Source: Gemmatimonadota bacterium (lineage in GTDB: Bacteria; Gemmatimonadota; Gemmatimonadetes; Longimicrobiales; Gaopeijiaceae). Taken from it: a stretch of 64,000 nucleotides of DNA. Each line of letters starts with the position of its first letter. Positions within the stretch are counted from its first letter, which is position 1. The stretch covers positions 16,209 through 80,208 of the forward strand of contig JAJEBS010000247.1 of NCBI GenBank assembly GCA_022822425.1. Reading direction: 5' to 3'. The notes under the pieces are model-generated. The model did not search any database, was not told the origin of the DNA, and saw only the letters and a list, made by a program, of their open reading frames with translations. Position numbers and translations under genes: made by a program. Below are positions 10,924 to 19,681 of the stretch, piece after piece.

Positions 10924-12105
10924 TCAGTTTCCCGCCTCTCGCAACAACAGCTTCGCGATGGTCTGAAGCTGCATGTTGGTCGTCCCTTCGTAAATGGTGC
11001 CGATCTTCGCGTCGCGGTAGAGCTTCTCGACGGGGTACTCGCTGGTGAAGCCGTATCCGCCGTGCAGATCCACGCACTCCGACGCCACCCTCTGCGCCGT
11101 CTGCGATGCGAACAGCTTGGCCATCGCCGCCTGACGAATGTAGGGGAAGCCACCGTCGCGCAGGCGTGCCGCATTGTACACCAGCAGGCGCGCCGCCTCC
11201 ACGTCGGTGGCCATCTGCGCGAGCTGGAACTGAACCCCCTGAAACTCGGAGACCGAACGGCCGAACTGCTCCCGCTCGCGCGTGTAGCGGAGGGTGTGGC
11301 CGAGCGCTCCCTGCGCCAGCCCCACCATCTGTGCGCCGATTCCGATGCGTCCCTCGTTGAGGGTGGCGATCGCGATCCTGTACCCGAGGCCGACTTCGCC
11401 CAGCAGGTTTCCGCCGGGGACCCGGCAGCCGTCGAGCACCACCTCGGTCGTCGACGACGCGCGAATCCCCAGCTTCTGCTCCCTCCTGCCCACCGAGAGA
11501 CCCGGTGTTTCCCTCTCCACGAGAAACGCGGTGATGCCGCGGTATCCCGAGTCCGGATCGACGTTGGCGAAGACGATGTAGAGCCCGGCTTCGGCTCCGT
11601 TGGTGATCCAGAGCTTCTGGCCGTTCAGAATCCAGTCGTCGCCCGCGCGCACCGCGGTGCATCGGAGGGCGAAGGCGTCCGACCCGCTTCCGGCCTCCGA
11701 GAGCGCATAGGCGCCGACCGTATCGGAAGCCAGGCGCGGCAGATGGCGGCTCTGCTGCTCCTCGGTGCCGTAGCGGAGGAGCGCATTGATGACGAGGGTG
11801 TTCTGCACATCCACCAGCACGGCCACGGCGGGGTCCACGGCGGAGAGCTCCTCGACGACGAGCACGGCCGCGAAGAACGAGCTGCCCGCTCCCCCGAAGC
11901 GTTCGGGAATCTCCACCCCCATGAGCCCCAGCTCGAACAGCTTGCGGATCAGCGCCGGATCCATGGCGTGCGCAGCGTCCATCGCGGACACCCTGGGTGC
12001 GATCTCGCTGCGCGCGAAGTCCCGCACTGCCTGCTGAAAGAAGCGTTCCTCCTCGCCAAGGGAGGTCAGCGCGGCGCGCATTCCGTCCGCGAAGCCTGCC
12101 TGCAT
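10924..12105 (-). CDS. Acyl-CoA dehydrogenase
   Basis: YALSEAGSGSDAFAL, KLWITNGAEAGLYIVFA, YTREREQFGRSVSEFQGVQFQLAQMA and DLHGGYGFTSEYPVEKLYRDAKIGTIYEGTTNMQ; start at MQAGFADGM. Confidence 0.92.
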   Translation of the reverse strand: MQAGFADGMRAALTSLGEEERFFQQAVRDFARSEIAPRVSAMDAAHAMDPALIRKLFELGLMGVEIPERFGGAGSSFFAAVLVVEELSAVDPAVAVLVDVQNTLVINALLRYGTEEQQSRHLPRLASDTVGAYALSEAGSGSDAFALRCTAVRAGDDWILNGQKLWITNGAEAGLYIVFANVDPDSGYRGITAFLVERETPGLSVGRREQKLGIRASSTTEVVLDGCRVPGGNLLGEVGLGYRIAIATLNEGRIGIGAQMVGLAQGALGHTLRYTREREQFGRSVSEFQGVQFQLAQMATDVEAARLLVYNAARLRDGGFPYIRQAAMAKLFASQTAQRVASECVDLHGGYGFTSEYPVEKLYRDAKIGTIYEGTTNMQLQTIAKLLLREAGN

Positions 12106-12297
12106 GAAAAACTCCGTTCCTGCGCTGGAAGTGGAAGAAAGACCGGTCCATGAACCGCCTCCCGATCCGTGGGCGGTGCCCGGAGCACCATGCGCGCACG
12201 GCGCGCCGTACAACCCCTTGAGGCCAGCCGGCGTTCCCCCGAAGAACCCTGAGCCCCGGGCCGATCCGGCTTTGGCGCCGGGGTGCCGGCATCGGGG

Positions 12298-12327
12298 TTG
12301 ACGGGGCGGGAACGCGCTTTCTATAGT
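12298..12327 (+). promoter_or_regulatory. Sigma-70-like promoter for gcvH: TTGACG-N18-TATAGT
   Basis: Read directly from sequence; lies 46 nt upstream of the gcvH ATG. Confidence 0.6.
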
Positions 12328-12373
12328 CCCGAACCGAAATCCACCCCCGATCACTCCTGTGCCCGGAGCACCC

Positions 12374-12763
12374 ATGTCCGACATCCCCGAGCATCTCTAC
12401 TACACCGAGGAGCATGAGTATGTGGGGGAAACCGACGAGGAGAGCGTCTACGTCGTCGGGATCACCGACTACGCGCAGGGGGAGCTGGGCGACATCGTGT
12501 ACGTGGAACTGCCGAGAGTCGGCACGCACTTCGACCGCATGGAGGTGTTCGGCGTCATCGAGGCAGTGAAGGCGGTCAGCGATCTCTACTGCCCGATCGC
12601 GGGCGAGGTCGTCGAGATCAACGAGGCCATCGACCTCGATCCGGCGCTGGTGAACGGCGATCCCTACGGGGACGGCTGGATGATCAAGCTGCGCGCGGAG
12701 GACGACGACGCACTCGAGGGCCTGATGAGCCCCGAGGACTACGAGTCCCACATCGACGGGTGA
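12374..12763 (+). CDS. gcvH: Glycine cleavage system H protein
   Basis: Lipoylation motif [25 protein letters not shown]; followed by gcvP. Confidence 0.94.
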   Translation: MSDIPEHLYYTEEHEYVGETDEESVYVVGITDYAQGELGDIVYVELPRVGTHFDRMEVFGVIEAVKAVSDLYCPIAGEVVEINEAIDLDPALVNGDPYGDGWMIKLRAEDDDALEGLMSPEDYESHIDG

Positions 12764-12800
12764 GGAGCAGAGCATCCGCGCTTCGCGGATCCCCCGACTG

Positions 12801-15674
12801 ATGCCCGACATCGCGCACGAGAACCGATTCCCCCGCCGACATCTCGGTCCCGGGCCCCGGGATGTGCGCGCGATGCTGGAGGAGCTGGGCTACGAGTCCC
12901 TCGACGGGCTGGTCGCGGACACGGTGCCCGAATCCATCCGCCTGCGGCGCGAACCGGATCTTCCCGAGGGGATCTCCGAGCACGAGCTGATCGGTCGGCT
13001 GCGGGAGATCGCCTCGCGCAACCAGGTGTTCCGCTCCTACCTGGGGATGGGCTACGCGGGCACCATCACCCCGCCGGTGATTCTCCGCAACATCCTGGAG
13101 AACCCGGGATGGTACACGCAGTACACCCCCTATCAGGCGGAAATCGCACAGGGCCGGCTGCAGGCGCTGCTGAACTTCCAGACCATGGTGGGAGATCTCA
13201 CGGGCTGCGCGGTCGCCAACGCATCGCTGCTGGACGAGGCCACCGCCGCTGCCGAGGCCATGACGCTCTGCCTGGCGTCCACCCGCGACCGCGGCCGCAA
13301 CCGCTTCCTGGTCGCCTCCGACTGCCACCCGCAGACCATCGAGGTGGTGCGTGCCCGAGCGGAGCCGCTCGGCATCGAGGTGGTGGTCGAACACCCGCGC
13401 GACTGGGCGCTCGACGACAACGTGTTCGGCACGCTGGTGCAGTACCCGGGCACCGACGGCAGCGTGCGCAACTACCGGGCGCTCTCGGACGCGGTTCACG
13501 CGGCGGGAGGGCTCGTGGTCATGGCAACCGACCTGCTCGCGCTCACCCTGCTCACCTCCCCGTGGGAGATGGGCGCCGACATCGCGGTGGGCAACAGCCA
13601 GCGCTTCGGCGTCCCCCTCGGCTACGGCGGCCCGCACGCCGCCTTCATCGCCGCGCGCGACAACATGCGCCGCCAGATGCCGGGCCGGATCATCGGCGTC
13701 TCCATCGACGCCCACGGCAATCCCGCGCTGCGCATGGCGCTGCAGACCCGGGAGCAGCACATCCGCCGCGAGCGGGCCACCTCCAACATCTGCACCGCCC
13801 AGGTGCTGCTGGCCGTCATGGCGGGCATGTACGCGGTCTACCACGGGCCGGACGGGCTGCGGCGCATCGCCACCCGGGTGCGCAACCTCACGGGCGTGCT
13901 GGCGGAGGGCGTGCGCAGACTGGGCCACCGGGTGGTGAACGAGGTCTTCTTCGACACCCTGACCATCGAGCCCGCGGGCGTGAGCGCGCGCCGGATCGTG
14001 GAGCGGGCGCGGGAGCGCGGAATCAACCTGCGCGAGGGCGCCGGGCACGTGAGCGTGTCGCTGGACGAAACAGTGGGACCGGAGGACCTGGACGATCTCT
14101 TCGCCGTCTTCTCGGGCGAGGGCGGGCCAGGGTTCGACGCCGCGGGTCTCGCCCGGGAGACCGACGTGCCGCCCCTGCCCGCGAAGCTCGCCCGGGAGAC
14201 GGTGTTCCTCGATCACCCCGTCTTCAACAGCTATCACTCCGAGACGGAGATGCTGCGCTACATCCGCCGTCTGGAGAGCCGCGACCTGTCGCTGACCACG
14301 AGCATGATCCCGCTCGGCTCGTGCACCATGAAGCTGAACGCCACCGCGCAGATGACGCCCGTCTCGTGGGCGGAGTTCGGCGCCATGCACCCCTTCGCGC
14401 CGCCGGAGCAGGCTGAGGGATACCGGCGAATCGTCGCGGACCTGGAGCGGTGGCTGGCCGAGATCACCGGGTTCGCCGCGACCTCGCTGCAGCCCAACTC
14501 GGGGGCCCAGGGGGAGTACGCCGGCCTGCTGGTCATACGCGCCTACCACCACGACCGCGGCGACACCCATCGCGACGTATGTCTCATCCCCTCCTCGGCG
14601 CACGGCACCAATCCGGCCAGCGCGGTCATGGTGGGGATGAAGGTGGTGGTGGTGAAGTGCGACGCGGACGGCAACATCGATGTCGATGACCTGCGCGCCA
14701 AGGCCGACCGGCACGCCGACCGCCTGAGCGCGCTCATGGTCACCTACCCGTCCACGCACGGGGTCTTCGAGGAGCGCATCCGCGAAGCCTGCGACATCGT
14801 GCACGAGCGCGGGGGGCAGGTCTACCTGGACGGCGCCAACCTGAACGCCCAGGTGGGGCTGGCGCGGCCCGGCGACTACGGCGCGGACGTGTGCCACATC
14901 AACCTGCACAAGACCTTCGCCATCCCGCACGGCGGCGGCGGACCCGGGATGGGCCCCATCTGCGCCGCCGAGCACCTGGCCCCCTTCCTTCCCGGCCATC
15001 CGCTGGTGAACACGGGAGGCGAAAAGGCGATCGGCGCCGTCTCCGCGGCTCCGTGGGGGAGCGCGAGCATCCTCCTCATCTCGTGGGCCTACATCGCCCT
15101 GCTGGGGCGCGAGGGGACGCGGAAGGCGACGGAGGTGGCCATCCTGAACGCCAACTACATGGCGAACCGGCTGGAGAAGCACTTCCCGGTCCTCTACAAG
15201 GGCGCGCGCGGCCGGGTGGCGCACGAGTTCATCCTCGACCTGCGGCCGCTCAAGCGGGCGACCGGGATCACCGACGAGGACGTGGCCAAACGCCTCATGG
15301 ACTACGGCTTTCATGCGCCCACCATGTCGTTCCCGGTGCTGGGCACGATCATGGTCGAGCCCACCGAGAGCGAGTCGAGGGAAGAGCTGGACCGCTTCTG
15401 CGACGCCCTGGTCTCGATCCGGGCGGAGATCCAGCAGATCGAGCTGGGGCTGGCCGACCGCAAGGACAATGCGCTCAAGAACGCCCCGCACACCGCGGCG
15501 GTGGTCGTGAGCAGCGAGTGGAATCACGCCTACAGCCGGGAGCAGGCCGCGTTTCCGGCTCCCTGGACGAAAGAGGCGAAGTTCTGGCCCTCGGTGGGCC
15601 GGGTCAACAACGCATTCGGGGACCGCAACCTGGTCTGCGTCTGTCCCCCCGTGGAGAGCTATTCGGAGGTCTGA
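12801..15674 (+). CDS. gcvP: Glycine dehydrogenase (decarboxylating), single-chain P protein
   Basis: 957 aa; [37 protein letters not shown] and [25 protein letters not shown] motifs. Confidence 0.96.
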   Translation: MPDIAHENRFPRRHLGPGPRDVRAMLEELGYESLDGLVADTVPESIRLRREPDLPEGISEHELIGRLREIASRNQVFRSYLGMGYAGTITPPVILRNILENPGWYTQYTPYQAEIAQGRLQALLNFQTMVGDLTGCAVANASLLDEATAAAEAMTLCLASTRDRGRNRFLVASDCHPQTIEVVRARAEPLGIEVVVEHPRDWALDDNVFGTLVQYPGTDGSVRNYRALSDAVHAAGGLVVMATDLLALTLLTSPWEMGADIAVGNSQRFGVPLGYGGPHAAFIAARDNMRRQMPGRIIGVSIDAHGNPALRMALQTREQHIRRERATSNICTAQVLLAVMAGMYAVYHGPDGLRRIATRVRNLTGVLAEGVRRLGHRVVNEVFFDTLTIEPAGVSARRIVERARERGINLREGAGHVSVSLDETVGPEDLDDLFAVFSGEGGPGFDAAGLARETDVPPLPAKLARETVFLDHPVFNSYHSETEMLRYIRRLESRDLSLTTSMIPLGSCTMKLNATAQMTPVSWAEFGAMHPFAPPEQAEGYRRIVADLERWLAEITGFAATSLQPNSGAQGEYAGLLVIRAYHHDRGDTHRDVCLIPSSAHGTNPASAVMVGMKVVVVKCDADGNIDVDDLRAKADRHADRLSALMVTYPSTHGVFEERIREACDIVHERGGQVYLDGANLNAQVGLARPGDYGADVCHINLHKTFAIPHGGGGPGMGPICAAEHLAPFLPGHPLVNTGGEKAIGAVSAAPWGSASILLISWAYIALLGREGTRKATEVAILNANYMANRLEKHFPVLYKGARGRVAHEFILDLRPLKRATGITDEDVAKRLMDYGFHAPTMSFPVLGTIMVEPTESESREELDRFCDALVSIRAEIQQIELGLADRKDNALKNAPHTAAVVVSSEWNHAYSREQAAFPAPWTKEAKFWPSVGRVNNAFGDRNLVCVCPPVESYSEV

Positions 15675-15676
15675 CC

Positions 15677-16372
15677 ATGGCCAGCCTGACGTATCACGGA
15701 CACGCCACCTTCCTGCTCGAGCTGGGCGACGGCACGCGCATCTCGATCGACCCCTGGTACGAGGAGAGCCCCGCCAACGACCTGTCGCTCGCGGATCTGG
15801 GCGACGTCGACTACGTGTTCTGCTCGCACGGGCACTTCGATCACTTCGCGGACGCCATCCCGCTCGCGAACGCCACCGGCGCCACGCTGGTGTCGACCTT
15901 CGAGATCGTGGCTTTCGCCCAGACCCAGGGGGTCGAGAACGCGCACCCGATGCACATCGGCGGCGGCTTCAACTTCCCCTTCGGGCGCGTGAAGATGACC
16001 CCCGCGCTGCACGGCGGTCAGGTGCACGGCGACAACACGGGGGCGTACACGACGGTCCCGGGCGGGCTGCTCTTCCACGCCGACGGCACACGGGTATATC
16101 ACGCCGGCGACACCGCGCTGCTCACGGACATGAAGCTCCTGCGCGGCCAGGTGGACGTGGCCCTGCTGCCGATCGGCGACAACTTCACCATGGGCCCGGA
16201 GGACGCGGCCATCGCGGTAGACTTCATCCAGCCCTCGGTGGTGGTGCCGATCCACTACAACACCTTCCCGCCCATCGTGCAGGACCCGGAGGCGTTCCGC
16301 GCGCTGGTGGGGGACGCCGCGCGGGTCGAGGTGATGGCCAGCGGAGACGTGCTGGAGCTGGGCGGAGGCTGA
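15677..16372 (+). CDS. UPF0173-type metal-dependent hydrolase (metallo-beta-lactamase fold)
   Basis: MASLTYHGHATFLLELGDG, CSHGHFDHFADA, YHAGDTALLTDM and PIHYNTFPPI; start inside the longer ORF 14891..16372. Confidence 0.92.
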   Translation: MASLTYHGHATFLLELGDGTRISIDPWYEESPANDLSLADLGDVDYVFCSHGHFDHFADAIPLANATGATLVSTFEIVAFAQTQGVENAHPMHIGGGFNFPFGRVKMTPALHGGQVHGDNTGAYTTVPGGLLFHADGTRVYHAGDTALLTDMKLLRGQVDVALLPIGDNFTMGPEDAAIAVDFIQPSVVVPIHYNTFPPIVQDPEAFRALVGDAARVEVMASGDVLELGGG

Positions 16373-16452
16373 CCGGCCCCGGATCCCTGAGCGATCCCTC
16401 GGCCGCCCGGGATGCGGCCGGCGCAGCCGGGTGGCGCGAGACGGTCCGCCGA

Positions 16453-17232
16453 ATGGCTCGCCTCCGGTGGACGGTCGTCTTCGACCCGCCTCGTGACGGC
16501 CCGGCCAACATGGCCGTGGACCACGCCCTCGCCGAGGCCGTCGAGCCCGACGCGGCGTGGCTGCGGCTGTACCGCTGGGTCCGGCCCACCCTTTCGCTGG
16601 GCCGCAACGAGCCGGCCGCGGGCGCCTACGACTTCGGGCGCGCCGAGCGGCTGGGGGTCGACGTGGTGCGCCGTCCCACCGGCGGCCGGGGCGTGCTGCA
16701 CGACGCCGAGTTGACCTACGCGGTGGTCGCCCCGGTCGCCGCGGTCGGGCGGGTGCGGGCGGCCTACGGGGTGGTTCATGCGGGCCTGGCCGCCGGGCTG
16801 CGCTCCCTCGGGGCGGACGCCCGGTTGGCCGCGGGGGTGGCGCCGGGCCCGCCGCGGGCGGGAGCATGCTTCGACGCGACTGCCGGGGGGGAGGTGGTGG
16901 CGGGGGGGCGGAAGCTCGCCGGCAGCGCGCAGGCCCGCATCGCCCGGGCACTCCTGCAGCACGGGTCCGTGCTGATCGACGGCACCCAGGAACTGATCGG
17001 CGAACTGCGTCGACCGTCCCCGGACCCGGACACACCACCCGCCTCCACGACCCTCCGCGAACAACTCGGCCACGCACCAGCGTGGCGGGAGGTCGCGACG
17101 GCGGTCACGGAAGGGCTCGCCGCGGAGCTGGGAACGGAACCGTTCATCGGCGAACTGCCTCAGGCGGCGGAGCGGTTGATTCCGGCGCTGGAGCGGCGCT
17201 ATCGGTCGCATGAGTGGACTTTGCGCCGGTGA
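16453..17232 (+). CDS. Lipoate-protein ligase A / BPL-LplA family protein
   Basis: RRPTGGRGVLHDAELTYAVV and VVAGGRKLAGSAQARIARALLQHGSVLI motifs with the conserved KLAGSAQ. Confidence 0.88.
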   Translation: MARLRWTVVFDPPRDGPANMAVDHALAEAVEPDAAWLRLYRWVRPTLSLGRNEPAAGAYDFGRAERLGVDVVRRPTGGRGVLHDAELTYAVVAPVAAVGRVRAAYGVVHAGLAAGLRSLGADARLAAGVAPGPPRAGACFDATAGGEVVAGGRKLAGSAQARIARALLQHGSVLIDGTQELIGELRRPSPDPDTPPASTTLREQLGHAPAWREVATAVTEGLAAELGTEPFIGELPQAAERLIPALERRYRSHEWTLRR

Positions 17233-17299
17233 GTCAAAGATGATGCGTGGACCGGGCGGGTACGTTGACCTTCGGTAAGGAACCGCCAGATTTCGCGCT

Positions 17300-18601
17300 G
17301 TGCCAGCCTTGTGGCGAGTCACATGCGCCTCTTCTCCCGTGATCGATATGGTTCCGACCAGCCAACCGGTCGAGCACACCGGCAATCAGGTTTTCGTCTC
17401 CGGCAGCTTGAGCTTCGACTCGTTTCGCGGCCTGCTGGCAGCGATACACCAGGCCGCGATCGAGAAAGGTCACGCCGAAGTTACGCTCGACTTTTCCGCC
17501 ACGACCTGGGTGGACCCCGGCCCGATGGTCGCCGTACTCGCATTCTGCATCCAGCTCCGCGACGAATTCGATGTGGGTTTTTCCCTGGTTCGCCCAGGCG
17601 CGGGAAAGGTGTGGCGCCTCTTTTCGAACGCCAACTGGGCGCATCTGGTAGCACCGCAGAAATTCTCGAAGTCAACGTGGCACCCCCCCTCCGGGCTGCC
17701 CGCCAGCCGGTTCAGATCGCCGAAGGAGCAGGATGAAATCGTGAGCCGGATCGTCGATGCGGTGCTTACTTCTCCCGCGGGGCTCGCGCGTCCAGGTCTC
17801 GCGGCCTTCGAGTGGGCGGTGAACGAGATTACCGACAATGTGCTTCAACACGCCGACTCGGCGCAGGGCGGGTTGGTGCAGCTGAATCACCATCCCAACA
17901 GGAAGCAACTGGAGTTCACCGTAGCCGATGCCGGTCGAGGAATCCCCGATACCATGAGAACCACGAGGCCTTCGATTTCGGACCCGGATGCGTTGCAGCT
18001 CTCCATCCAGCGTGGAATCACTCGTGACAAGGAAGTAGGGCAGGGAAACGGCCTTTTCGGGACGCACCGGGCGTCCAAAGTGGGTACGGGTGATTTCGTA
18101 ATCCATTCTGGACATGCCAGCATCCGCTCCAACCTGAGGGCTCGCGAGGAAACGGTGCCCGTCGCCGGTACCCTGGTCGTCGTCACGCTCGACTATTCCG
18201 ACCCGGAGGCGCTGTGGCGAGCCCTCGACATCCACGACACCGGCGCCGACCCGGCCGGCGACTACATCGAGAACCGCTATGAGGATGATAGCGACGCTGT
18301 TCTGCACTTCGTGGTGCGAAGCGAGGCGAGTTCCGTCGGATCGAGATCGTCCGGCAGGCTGTCCCGCGCGAAGATCGAGAACCTCATGGCGATGTATCCG
18401 AACTACCCGGTCAACATCGACTTCGGCGACATATCGGTCGTCTCGAGCAGCTTCGCGGACGAGTTTCTCGGCAAGCTCTTCGTACGCACGGGAGCGCTCC
18501 GCTTCATGAACACCGTCCGGTTGCGAAACGTGTCCCCAACGGCTCGAGCCGTGCTCGACCGCGCGATCCTGCAACGGGCAGCGCAGGCATCGGAGGACTG
18601 A
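17300..18601 (+). CDS. STAS-like / HATPase (anti-sigma-kinase type) / STAS-like DUF4325 three-domain protein (start may be 17348)
   Basis: N-terminal EVTLDFSATTWVDPGPMVAVLAF; HATPase N-box EWAVNEITDNVLQHA, G1 VADAGRGIP, G2 GQGNGLFG; C-terminal VNIDFGDISVVSSSFADEFLGKLF. Confidence 0.78.
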   Translation: MPALWRVTCASSPVIDMVPTSQPVEHTGNQVFVSGSLSFDSFRGLLAAIHQAAIEKGHAEVTLDFSATTWVDPGPMVAVLAFCIQLRDEFDVGFSLVRPGAGKVWRLFSNANWAHLVAPQKFSKSTWHPPSGLPASRFRSPKEQDEIVSRIVDAVLTSPAGLARPGLAAFEWAVNEITDNVLQHADSAQGGLVQLNHHPNRKQLEFTVADAGRGIPDTMRTTRPSISDPDALQLSIQRGITRDKEVGQGNGLFGTHRASKVGTGDFVIHSGHASIRSNLRAREETVPVAGTLVVVTLDYSDPEALWRALDIHDTGADPAGDYIENRYEDDSDAVLHFVVRSEASSVGSRSSGRLSRAKIENLMAMYPNYPVNIDFGDISVVSSSFADEFLGKLFVRTGALRFMNTVRLRNVSPTARAVLDRAILQRAAQASED

Positions 18602-18772
18602 CGCCAGGCTCGGATCTGCCTTCCGCGGAGTGGCGGACGCCGGGCTCCATCGGAGGTATTCCCATGAACGGCATCGCCATCGATGGCACCGGCTGCGGTG
18701 CCGCCCCGGATGTGTCAGGCATTCCGCAGTTATGACTCGACCCCCTGCCCGGAGCGCGGTGCGCTGGCACCC

Positions 18773-18801
18773 TTGACACATCCCGGGACTACTTTCATCT
18801 T
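18773..18801 (+). promoter_or_regulatory. Sigma-70-like promoter: TTGACA-N17-CATCTT
   Basis: Read directly; upstream of the TolQ/ExbB-like gene. Confidence 0.5.
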
Positions 18802-18900
18802 GCCTGCTCCGATGCTAGGATAAGTTCCGGCAGACTCGGTGGGCTGTCCGCTGTGGGCAGTCATTCGTTTGCTTGCAACCCGCTCATGGAGGGCACTCCC

Positions 18901-19605
18901 TTGGCCGCACTTACTCCCCTTTACGTCGCGTTGATGCAGATCCCCGGGATGGAAGCGCCGGACCAGACTCTCGGCGAGCAGATGGGCTTCATCTGGGACC
19001 AGACGGGCTTCATGCGCTACCCGCTGGCCGCCTGCATCGTCGTCGGCATCATCGTCATCATCTGGAAGTTCTTCGACCTGATGGCCAAGAGCGGACGCAC
19101 CAAGAAGATCCTCTCCGAGGTTGACGCGCTGCTTGCCGACGCCCAGTTGCAGGAGGCGATCGAGGTCACCCGCGAGTCCAACTCGCCCGCCGCGAACATT
19201 CTCTACGCCGGCCTCGAGCGGCACGAGGAAGGCACCGACCGGGTCATGAAGGCCATCGAGAACCAGGGACTCATCGAGTTGAGCCGCCTCGAGCGCGGCC
19301 TGGTGGTCCTGGCGACCCTCACCAACATCGCCCCGCTCCTCGGCTTCCTGGGCACGGTGATCGGGATGATCATCGCGTTCCAGTCCATCGAGCTGGCCGG
19401 CGAGGTCGAGGCGACGCTGGTGGCGGGCGGCATCAAGGTGGCGCTCCTCACGACCGCGGCCGGTCTCACGATCGCGATCCCCGTAAGCATCGCCCACAAC
19501 TTCTTCGTCTCCCGCATCGACTCGCTCGTCATCGACATGGAGGAGTCGGCCCAGAAGATGATCGATGCGCTCCACGCGATGGAGACCGGGAGGGCGTCCA
19601 TATAG
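18901..19605 (+). CDS. MotA/TolQ/ExbB proton-channel family protein
   Basis: GLVVLATLTNIAPLLGFLGTVIGMIIAFQSIELAGEVEATLVAGGIKVALLTTAAGLTIAIPVSIAHNFF; TTG at 18901 preceded by GGAGGG; alternative upstream starts 18853/18886. Confidence 0.88.
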   Translation: MAALTPLYVALMQIPGMEAPDQTLGEQMGFIWDQTGFMRYPLAACIVVGIIVIIWKFFDLMAKSGRTKKILSEVDALLADAQLQEAIEVTRESNSPAANILYAGLERHEEGTDRVMKAIENQGLIELSRLERGLVVLATLTNIAPLLGFLGTVIGMIIAFQSIELAGEVEATLVAGGIKVALLTTAAGLTIAIPVSIAHNFFVSRIDSLVIDMEESAQKMIDALHAMETGRASI

Positions 19606-19627
19606 CCGGAACCCGAGGTTTCGCAGT

Positions 19628-19665
19628 CGAAAGGTCACCCCAAGGGGTGGCCTTTCGTCATTTTC
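19628..19665 (+). terminator. Rho-independent terminator-like hairpin
   Basis: CGAAAGGTCACCCC-AA-GGGGTGGCCTTTCG (one G-T wobble) followed by TCATTTT, just after the TolQ-like stop. Confidence 0.85.
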
Positions 19666-19681
19666 AGGCAGGCGTTTGAAG

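Noticed and set aside
12328-12373. Possible glycine riboswitch before gcvH
   Set aside because: Only about 40 nt separate the likely TSS and the ATG, too short for the aptamer, and no matching conserved core was seen.
12684-15527. Long antisense ORF opposite gcvP (947 aa)
   Set aside because: Shadow of the gcvP reading frame; no recognisable domain.
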